From: Piezodorus guildinii
Lineage: Eukaryota > Arthropoda > Insecta > Hemiptera > Pentatomidae
Direction of reading: 5' to 3'
Assembly (NCBI GenBank): GCA_023052935.1
Contig: CM041292.1
Coordinates: forward strand, 85,265,169-85,329,168
DNA length: 64,000 nucleotides
The notes under the pieces are model-generated. The model ran no database searches and was not told the DNA's origin. It was given only the letters and a program-made list of their open reading frames with translations. Below, one piece after another: positions 56,410 to 64,000 of this stretch. Each line of letters starts with the position of its first letter. Positions within the stretch are counted from its first letter, which is position 1. The translations under genes and the position numbers were made by a program.

Positions 56410-57100
56410 TACTTTTAATTTGATACTTTTTTCGTAAACCTATGACATCCTCCCCTATATTGTTCTTTAATAATATTCCGCTTGTCCCGGTTGAACAGAT
56501 TCGCTATCTAGGACTCCTACTTGACAAACGTCTAACATGGGATCTGCACACAAGACTGAAACGACAAGAAACTGCCCGTCGCTTTCGCTTACTTCAACAC
56601 TTACTGGGCAGACACTCTAACCTTCCACTTACTACAAAAGGCTCATCTATATCATCTTCATAAGGCCTATCTGGACTTACGGAGTTAAGCTCTGGGGTTC
56701 TACTAAACCATCAAATTCTTCCCTTATTCAATCCTTGTAATCCAAAATTTTTCGAAAAATCTTCAATGCTCCTTAATTTGTCACGAATAAACTCATACAT
56801 AAAGACCTTAATGTCCCATATGTTGCTGATTTGGCCCATACGAGGTATCATTCCTTCCACTCCAATTCCATTCTAACCCACTAGTTTCAATCCTTGCTTC
56901 CTTTTACATCCCTGCAAATCCTCTAAGGCATCTAAAAAGAAGATGGCGTCGAGACGTTTCTGTTTAAATTACCCAATGGAGTACATCTAAGGGCATTTTC
57001 TCTTGATGTATTTTTCATGTATTTTCTGTGTTAGCTAATTTACTTGATGCATTAACTAATACAGTTGTTAATTTCAATAAATGATAATAAAAAATAAAAA
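56410..57100 (+). mobile_element. Jockey-like LINE ORF2 C-terminus
   Basis: SSPILFFNNIPLVPVEQIRY then LGLLLDKRLTWDLHTRLKRQ and RRFRLLQHLLGRHSNLP: an intact RT-thumb segment. Broken frames follow: IWTYGVKLWGSTKPS, VTNKLIHKDLNVPYVADLAH, and LRHLKRRWRRDVSV near 56940 (indel corrected only by reading frames, not in sequence). The 3' UTR ends near 57085 in an A-rich stretch. Related at DNA level to 10440-10690. Confidence 0.75.
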
Positions 57101-57737
57101 AATTCGATTCTTGTCTACAATTTATAAGATATAACTAAAATAAAGGTACCCATACTTATTTTTTTCTATTCGGCTTGGTCCCTCAGAATGCTTTTTTCGT
57201 TGGTTGAAAAAAAAATGGCAATAGATTTTTTTTTAGAAAATATTCTGCATTCCGAAGTTGGGTGGTAAAAAGGCCTGGCCTTGTGAGCGGTTTCTGTTTC
57301 CCAATTGGGGTTTCCCTTTAGTGTTCATTCTCCTTTCTAATAAAAAAATAAAATCCATCAGCATAATGTTTTTATTGGTCGTAAATCGTCATGGCCGTTG
57401 CAACAAAGAGAAGAGCAAACTTACCGATATCAAAGATACTTTTTTTATGTCCGCCAATAGTACATTTAAAAAAAAAATTAAGAAGAGAAAGGATATATAT
57501 TTGGTATGTAGGTCAGTATGACTCTGCCAATGTTTTTATGGAATACATAGGCATAAACTAACTAATAAAATCGGCAAATCTGATAAAAACAACTTAAGTG
57601 AGTGAGATAAATTAAATATTTTAATATTTTATGCCGAATTTTGCAATATAATAATATAATGGCTTGTAGTATCTATATAATAATATAATAGTTTTTTGTT
57701 TTTTTTTGAGAAATTTCAGAAATACCTTAAAAATAAA

Positions 57738-57782
<45 letters not shown>

Positions 57783-57840
57783 CATTTCTACCTTTGTGTA
57801 CTTAATAACACAACAGTTGCCATTGTATTGAAAATTTTCC
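57101..57840. other. AT-rich spacer with microsatellite
   Basis: An 87-codon frame at 57258-57521 has no motif. A TA microsatellite lies at 57741-57779. Otherwise AT-rich. Confidence 0.45.
57741..57779. repeat. (AT)n microsatellite
   Basis: About 19 AT units. Confidence 0.95.
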
Positions 57841-58236
57841 AATTGAAACGTTGATTTCTTCCTATAAGTACTAAAGGACATTTTTAGCGAAATTTATATT
57901 TTGACATATTTGTATTCTTATAATTTAGCTTTAGCAAAACCTTCTATTTCATTTTATCTAATGGACACTTAAGTCCTTTAAAAACGCGATTTAGAAATAC
58001 AATTATTATCTAATGACAGGTAATGACAGGCTTAGTTTCGCTATCGAATCATTCTTAAACATTTCATGCCATGACATAAAAATAGTCTTATTAATATAGT
58101 TAACAAATAATTTTAAATTTTAAAGGAAAAAGAATGAAATTAGGTGGTTAAATAATATAGTTATGAGAGCTTTTCGGACCTCCTGTAAAATTTCCTAAAA
58201 TGGATAAAGTACCTTTTGGAAATCTATGTCTCAATT
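57841..58236 (+). mobile_element. TIR element of family M, copy M2a
   Basis: Left end AATTGAAACGTTGATTTC with TAAGTACTAAAGGACATTTT; right end, inverted, AATTGAGACATAGATTTCC with AAAAGGTACT. The interior left half shares ACATATTTGTATTCT and TTTTATCTAATGGAC with M1 and M2b. Non-coding. Confidence 0.7.
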
Positions 58237-58599
58237 GAGGCGTTGATTTCCAAAAGAAAATTTTACAGGATGCGCGAAAATTTCTCATTGCTATATTACT
58301 AAACTAGCTAATTTAGGACTTTTTTGCATTAAAATTTAGAATTATATTTTTACTATAATAATAACATTATATTAAAGTTATGAAATATTTTTTTTAGAAT
58401 GATTTGGAACAAACATTAATGCGTATTTAGTACTTTTAAAATGACTGCATTTCTAAACCGCGTAAAGGACTCGAGAGTTCATTAGATAAAATCAAATAGA
58501 AAATTTAGATAAAACTAAATGATGAGAATACAAATATGTAAAAAAATCAATTTCGTAAAAAATGTCCTTTAGTACCTTTTGGAAATCAACGTCTCAATT
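58233..58599 (-). mobile_element. TIR element of family M, copy M2b
   Basis: Reverse-oriented relative of M2a. Its low end carries AATTGAGGCGTTGATTTCC and AAATTTTACAGGA, matching the inverted right part of M2a. Its high end, read inverted, matches the left part of M2a (CTAAAGGACATTTTTTACG, ACATATTTGTATTCT). The two copies share the junction CAATTG and so form an imperfect ~760 bp inverted pair. Confidence 0.7.
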
Positions 58600-58730
58600 G
58601 TTCACATTTTCGAAGAGTGTCTCTTCAACATCAGAAAGGAAATAAATTTAATTGCTTCGGGGAACAATGGAAATAGGTTTGATGAACTGATGTACCTCCT
58701 CTGTATAATTGATTTTTACAAGCGGCATTA
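58597..58730 (+). mobile_element. RNase H-type LINE C-terminal tip
   Basis: IVHIFEECLFNIRKEINLIA continues to RFDELMYLLCIIDFYKRH and a stop at about 58727. HIFEEC is the H-x4-C half of the zinc knuckle seen in the other LINE tails. The coding sequence begins exactly at the end of M2b, so an M element probably inserted into or next to the knuckle region. Confidence 0.55.
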
Positions 58731-59429
58731 AAAATACCTTATCTTAACCCGTCTCTTTGTTAGGTAAACTTTATTTTAGTCCTTTTTATTATTTGTATTG
58801 TCTTTTATTTCCTTCCTCTATTATTATCCACAATATATATTTCTTTCGAATTAACTCAATAAAACCAAAATCAGTTTTATTTACTTCCCCCTTTATTTAC
58901 TACAAAACTCGGTGGGGAAAAATTTCACCAGTTAACAAGAAAGACGATAAACAGCTTAGATCAAGTATGAGTCTTGATAGATTCATCAAATCTAGGATTA
59001 GTGTACATAAATTTTCGAAAGTTTAAATTTTTTCCGTGAGCAAGGAGGATGCACTGTAATAAAGGCAAAGTCTTCCAGATTCATTGATAAAAATTTTCAA
59101 AGAAGCAGCCATTCTAAAATGAACTGTCGAAATGTTGCAAGCTCTGGTACCATTACAGAAAGTAGTTCAGCTCCTCTCTTGTGTCAACTAACTGACGAGT
59201 TTCTTCCCCCAAAAAACTATTAAGAGTAGATTAATTATTATCTTCGAAACATTATAATATTTTTAAACATCAAATCGATAAAAGCGCTGAGACCGACAGG
59301 GAAACAACTTATATTAATGTCCAAAGAATATTGAATAACTGTTTAAAAGTAAAAAAAGGCTAACTTAAAGGAGCACCCTAACCCCATTATACAAAAAAAC
59401 CTAAAGAGAATAAGCATAAAAAGGTTTTA
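58731..59429. other. AT-rich, nothing recognised
   Basis: AT-rich; an 89-codon frame at 58757-59026 shows no motif. Confidence 0.45.
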
Positions 59430-59960
59430 AGAACCGACGGGACGGAGGTGATGGGCCGAAATGAAATCGTCTCCCGGCTCCGGGTGAGCCTGATGGAGGT
59501 GGACTAGCTCGGCTCCGAGATAAACCTAATGAAGGACATCAAAGAGGGCCGGCACTACCACCTCAAAAATCATCTACACATTTTTGAACAAGGCAACACA
59601 AAAAACCTATTAGCTGATCATCAATTAGGGATAGAGCTGGAATGTCACCTCGTTAAATCCTCGGGGTAAGAACGCTCTATCTTATCCAGAAATTGGACAC
59701 GGGCCCATTCACCAGATCATGCCTTCCATTTGGATAAGGGTTCGCTTAAGGCGGCTGTCTTGTAAAGCCCCCGGCTATTTTACAAGTTTTCTTCTGTCCT
59801 CCTATCTTTTAATTTATTGAAATGTGTACTCCTTGTTTAATACAAGTCGGAATGGCCGGGAAAGATAAACCTTATATGTGCTGCTCGGAAAAACGTAAAG
59901 GGATAGGGGAACTTCAAAGTCGGCTTAATACTTAATTAGTCACTTGAAGACGGCGAAGAT
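59430..59960. other. GC-balanced island, nearly open frame
   Basis: Balanced composition with CpGs at 59435-59560. One plus-strand frame (reading RTDGTEVMGRNEIVSRLRVS, then after one stop KDIKEGRHYHLKNHLHIFEQ) stays open for about 80 codons with a single TAG. No family is recognised and no splice-site context is convincing. It could be an old gene fragment or noncoding. Confidence 0.35.
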
Positions 59961-61217
59961 AGTACATCAATTGTGTGGAGGTGGGGTATAGTACAGTAAA
60001 ATTAGGTCAAAAAAAAGGCAAAACCCGAACATCTGAAAAAAGAATGTGAAACCTTTTAGAAATTATTCAGTACTCTTCCCTTATTGACTGGTGAAAAATA
60101 CCTGAGTTTTCCGCGTCAGGTTTTGTTGTGGGAGGATGCAAATCAGAAAAAAATTAAAGTTTTCAGTTTTTTGTGAATATCTCAAAAAGTGTTTTCTTTA
60201 TCGAAAATATTATTCTATATAAAATAAAAGTACTTTAAAATATATTTAAAAAAATAATATTAATGTTTTTGCTAAAATGAATGTTTGTGGAGATAGTGAA
60301 CGAGTAATATTGAGAGGTTTTCCCCTTATATATTCAAAGAAATATGTGTTTTTCAAGTATAACATTTTGACTTAATTAATGGTATAACATTTTTGATCCT
60401 AGATATGACCAATCACAATCAATATACGAGTTGATTCTCCTTCAAATATGACTAAAAACGTAATTAACCATTGGCGCTATAGGTTTGAAGGTTTGAATAG
60501 GTTGAGGTTGAAAATTAAAAAGTGGATAAACCCCAATACAATTTATGAATCGTATTTTTTAAATTACAAGGCTTATACCAAGAAGTACATATATATAATA
60601 TATCCATTATAAGATCCTAATTATTTTTTTTTTTTAAATATATACCTAAATCTGTCGATAAAAAATCATAATTAAGAATTAATTTAAGAAACCATACATT
60701 TTTTTTTAATTTATTGTAAGCAGTTCTTATTAAATTAAGTAAATTTTAATGTGTAATTAATATCAAACTTCAAAAACTTACATAAATTATATTTAAAAAT
60801 GATAGGGAAAGAAAATCAACAGAAAAATGCATAAATAAAAACATTACTTGCAAAACACTAAATATGAAGGAAAAACTCACAACTGTGATACGGTGATCAA
60901 TCAACACCGAAGAACTCTCTCCCTCTTCTATACTTTATAGATTTAAACTTCAAACTGAATATATTCATTGAACGAAAATCAACTGTAACTATAATTTTCA
61001 ATCAATAAATGTTTCGGAATGCAATATTTAAGTTGTAGAACCCAGGTCTACAATAGGTTTTTTTTTCCTCTCTGCTTTGTAATAATTTTACTTTATTTTT
61101 GTTTTGTGCATATTTTTTATGAACAGATTCTCAAAGCACTATTACTATTCTTCTCATTTAATAATATTTCCGTATAAAAATTCACTATTCTACGAAAAAA
61201 TATAAAATGGTCATCAA
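59961..61217. other. AT-rich, nothing recognised
   Basis: Long AT-rich stretch; no repeat match, coding frame or structured element noticed. Confidence 0.45.
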
Positions 61218-61540
61218 CTATGCGTGATCTAGGTGATAGAGCATTAGGATAGACTAAAATACGGAAAACAATAGTGTTTTCCGTGTCCCGAGTTCGGATA
61301 CCGGCTGAGACAGAATAATGAATTTATTCCATAATTTATGTCTTAAAGCGACACTGTGTTACGGAGACCATCCTGGGATATACACAACCAACCTCTGTAA
61401 AGTAGTTACCGAAAGTTGCGTGGAGGACCATATATAATCACCTTATTGCACTACCGTTGGTATAGTAATAGTACGAATGTCTTCATGTACTGAGCCCAAG
61501 ACCACTCTTGAGTCGTAAAGGTAAAGGATTTCATCATTTT
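61218..61540 (+). mobile_element. tRNA-derived SINE, family S1
   Basis: A-box-like TGATCTAGGTGATAGAGC and B-box-like GAGTTCGGATACCGGC, then GACAGAATAATGAATTTATT. The tail is shared with 63588-63870: AAGTAG.TACC, CCGTTGGTATAGTAATAGTA, TGTACTGAGCCC and GTAAAGGTA, ending in a T-rich run at 61535. Confidence 0.65.
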
Positions 61541-62249
61541 TTTTCTATCTTTGTTAATTAACTATAAAATACTATATTCCTGTTCAGAAAAAAAAAAATA
61601 AAACATAGTATGATAATTTGCTGCGTTTTTATTTATAACTCTTAGATATTATCATGTTCTATTGGAAAGAAACTTTTATTGCCATAAAAGTTTTTCATAA
61701 AAAGGTAAAAAAGCTGTTCCTACCAATTAAAGAAAACATAAATCGACTCTATAAGCACTTTTTTCTATAACAAATTACAAGGTTGTTTGCCACTTTTCAA
61801 TCATTATAAGTAGTTGGAGGATTGATATAGGAGCTGACGACTTGTTAATAGGAAGCAGGATCCTATAGTGACAGGGATCAGCATTTGATTGAGTGGTGTA
61901 TAAGTGCATTGCCTTATAAGCACTCTCCCTCAATGGCAGTGCTTAATTAAAAGTAGGACAAATGCGGAGCGGAGATTATGGGGAGTTGGGAGTTGATCAG
62001 AGAGCTAGAGCTGTTAATAGTCCTTCGCTTATGAATATTTCATGGAGGCCTTTGCAGCTCCCCTCATTTACATGTGATGAGCTCCATGACTAACCCCCCA
62101 GGCAAAAACTACCCAAATTACTTGTGCTCCTCTGTCCCAGGTATTTGTACAGGGATCTTTTCTGGGCTCCTTCCTCTTGTATAAACTACTACGCCTTTTC
62201 TTCACGGCACTTTTACTTCCAAGTCCGAATCGGATCAGCAAAGCATCAT
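61541..62249. other. Spacer with GC-balanced island
   Basis: 61800-62240 is balanced: a GGAGTTGGGAGTTGATCAG stretch, AGAGCTAGAGCTG and CTTAATTAAAAGTAGG. No coding frame of note and no other copy in the window. 61541-61799 is AT-rich. Confidence 0.4.
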
Positions 62250-62420
62250 TTTTACTTTCACTAACCTACGTAAGACATATATATGTCAAGTGAAAGTATT
62301 GCGGTTTTAAAAGTTCTCTAATTGGAGTCTTTAACGAAAATGCACATTTTATGGTCCACTGCTATTCACTCAGACTTGCTGAGAATTATCATAATTTATC
62401 AGTCATTTTTGCAATCGACG
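62250..62420 (+). repeat. Dispersed repeat Z, copy Z6 (fragment)
   Basis: TTTTTACTTTCACTAACCTA, AAGTGAAAGTATTGCGGTT and TGCACATTTTATGGTCC match the start of Z2 (20180-20285). Confidence 0.6.
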
Positions 62421-62649
62421 CATCACTCATGTAATCCCGCCAAAGCCCAGTTCTGACGTTTTTATATTGCAAAACTTAGCGATTGATAGTACCAATTGAT
62501 ACTAAAAGGTGGAATGTAAAAATAAATTAAACAAAGAGTGTTGTCATTGTCTTACGCTTAAACATGTACGGTTTAAGTATATTTCAACATATACCAATTC
62601 AAAGACAATGAACTGTCATGGAGAACACACACTAGACGAGAGAAAACAG
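62421..62649. other. AT-rich, nothing recognised
   Basis: Short AT-rich spacer. Confidence 0.4.
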
Positions 62650-63325
62650 TCGAACAAATGATTTATTGAGATATATTATAATTTGTTTCAAAATGAACAA
62701 ATTGTAATAGATATGAGACCGCCATCTTACAATATTCACATAAAGTCAAATTACATAATAATAGATAATAAATATATATACAAAAAACAAAACAAAAACA
62801 ACAACCGATAATTGAAATAATAACAAAGTTGACCAATAAATAAACATCATACACTCAATCCTAACTACATGAAATATTTACAATCTGCTAAAGGAATCCC
62901 AAACTGGGGTTTACCATTCACTTGTGGGCTGAAAAGCAGAATCGAAGAGATCCCCTCTCCCAGCCGCGTTAGCCAGTCGAGGCTCAGTTAGGGTGCAATA
63001 GACAGAAACATACAGTACATGATGGGAGGATCTGACCAGTTTCAGAATTCCAGTATAAATGTTTACGAAACGTCTCAGGGCCACTGCCGTTTTATAATCT
63101 TCGAGGAGGATTGTAGGTGTGGGTGGAGCTGGATAGGGATTGTGCTAGAGGGTTAGGATGATGAATAAGGTTCTGATGGACTTGTGATGGTACCAGATAA
63201 AAATAAATGGAATATTTAGGCCTATGATGATATGATATGATGATGGTATGATTTGTGACATGATAAGGACCATTAACTATTGTTCGAGGACTTGGGATTG
63301 AAAGGATTGGGTGCAATTTGGATGT
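62650..63325 (-). mobile_element. Jockey-like LINE 3' part
   Basis: Minus strand from 63322: PILSIPSPRTIVNGPYHVTN (corresponding to QSFQSKVLRTIVNAP) in mixed frames, then HQNLIHHPNPLAQSLSSST and YNPPRRL, as in the 45710 copy. The 3' UTR follows: a hairpin-rich part at 62930-63010, then an AT-rich part ending TAATATATCTCAATAAATC near 62650. 5'-truncated in the middle of the RT C-terminus. Confidence 0.75.
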
Positions 63326-63329
63326 AGGC

Positions 63330-63490
63330 TACTTAATAGATAGGCTTCTAGACAGACGGTCAAGATTATCCTTGAACACTAAAATCACTATTTACAAATT
63401 ATTCCTTATGGATAATACGGTAAAGAGCTGAGAGGCTCTGCCGATTCCTCCAGCATCCGAATAATTCAGTCTTTTCAATCCACATTTATT
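63330..63490 (+). mobile_element. Jockey-like LINE, inverted 5' part
   Basis: Plus strand: LLDRRSRLSLNTKITIYKLF, then YGKELRGSADSSSIRIIQSF in the next frame. This is the segment that precedes the start of 62650-63325 in the ORF2 order, but on the opposite strand. Ends at TCTTTTCAATCC, which also begins the minus-strand part. Confidence 0.65.
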
Positions 63491-63587
63491 GGTAATTAAA
63501 TCATTCTGATTTTTAAATACTTGGATGAACTTTACAATCTTTACCAAGTCTTGTTCAATTTATTCCAAACAAATTAAAATAATAAAA

Positions 63588-63870
63588 AGCGAATCTACTG
63601 TTCTCCGTTACCCGAATTCGAAACCCGTTTTGGCAGAATAATTATTATACCTTTATTTTAGGACGACCCTAGGTATCGATACCCTCCTGGAGCAGACCCA
63701 GCGTCTATAAAGTAGGTACCCAAATTGGAAGAAAAAACCTGGTGCCTGATCGTGATCTCGGCATGAATCTCCTGATTGCATGGCGTTGGCCTAGAAACAG
63801 TACGAATCTTTATATGTACTGAGCCCTTTGTGGGTTGTAGAGGTACAGATTTTTTTATTTTTTTTTCATT
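63588..63870 (+). mobile_element. tRNA-derived SINE, family S1, diverged
   Basis: B-box-like CGAATTCGAAACCCG and TTGGCAGAATAATTATTATA. Body GGTATCGATACCCTCC, AAAGTAGGTACCC, GGTGCCTGATCGTGATCTC, GTACGAATC..TATGTACTGAGCCC and GGTTGTAGAGGTAC, ending in a T-run. The A-box end is lost. Confidence 0.6.
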
Positions 63871-63950
63871 GAGGATGTATAGTGAACTGTAGAAACCATT
63901 ATAGGTGGAATAATCAGGAATCAGTCTTTTTTTTAAATATTTTTAATTTT

Positions 63951-63990
63951 GCCAACGTTCCGGCTCAAGCTTGTGAGCCATCATCAGGAC
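63951..63990 (-). ncRNA. Hammerhead ribozyme-like motif, Penelope-like end
   Basis: Minus strand: CTGATGA (63987-63981), stem II GGCTC/GAGCC (5 bp, perfect), then GGAAC where GAAAC is expected, GTT and GGC. The GAAA to GGAA change probably abolishes cleavage. The flanks (GCCAACGTT, AAAATTAAAAATATTT) resemble the sequence after the 25615 motif. The element continues past the window edge. Confidence 0.5.
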
Positions 63991-64000
63991 ATTACTGTGC

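Noticed and set aside
1..64000. CRISPR arrays, operons, ribosome binding sites or rRNA genes.
   Set aside because: Composition, element types and absence of any spaced short repeat array are those of a eukaryotic intergenic region; no rRNA-like sequence was seen.

Overview
The window is AT-rich eukaryotic DNA from an animal, most likely an arthropod and probably an insect. The evidence is the mix of mobile elements: Jockey-like and RNase H-bearing I/Jockey-superfamily LINEs, an R2-like LINE, mariner elements, hAT-like and TTAA-type short elements, tRNA-derived SINEs and Penelope-like ends with hammerhead-ribozyme cores. One LINE tail also carries a short run of the insect-type CCTAA telomere unit. 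I found no convincing host protein-coding exon, rRNA or intact tRNA gene. Every recognisable protein is a decayed transposable-element protein, so this is intergenic or deep-intronic sequence.

Layout: 0.3-1.1 kb holds RTE-like and CR1/L2-like LINE ends. 2.3-4.2 kb is a dispersed repeat (here called R) split by an 893 bp palindromic Penelope-like insertion. 5.7-9.2 kb is a dispersed repeat (Z) with a Jockey 3' UTR nested in it, followed by an A-tailed retrocopy, a SINE and a hAT-like element. 10.4-13.7 kb has Jockey fragments and a 1.27 kb terminal-inverted-repeat element (M1). 15-19.8 kb has SINE, hAT and R copies, a GC-balanced island and long AT microsatellites. 20.1-25.8 kb is a stack of Z, a 244 bp MITE, three RNase H LINE tails and a Penelope-like end. 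27.3-28.6 kb is an R2-like LINE with reverse-transcriptase and endonuclease relics. 31.1-33.9 kb has two LINE tails in opposite orientations around a TTAA-type element. 41.4-50.5 kb has more Z, LINE, hAT and Jockey copies. 51.0-51.9 kb is an internally deleted mariner. 52.8-55.1 kb is the longest ORF2 remnant. 55.5-58.7 kb has a hAT copy, a Jockey tail and a head-to-head pair of M elements. 61.2-64 kb has SINEs, a Jockey copy with an inverted 5' part, and another hammerhead-like end.

Between the repeats lie islands of 150-700 bp with balanced base composition (for example 1480-1870, 18960-19640, 35335-35830, 37200-37640, 59430-59960, 61800-62240). They have no recognisable coding potential and often contain TAAT-type cores. 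They may be unique regulatory sequence spared by the AT-rich repeats, but this needs comparative data.

Nothing here works together as a pathway. What the window records is insertion history: nested elements, empty-site comparisons between repeat copies, target-site duplications, a twin-priming-like inversion and a palindromic ribozyme-bearing retroelement. Family names R, Z, N, M, S1, S2 and S3 are labels made for this annotation only.
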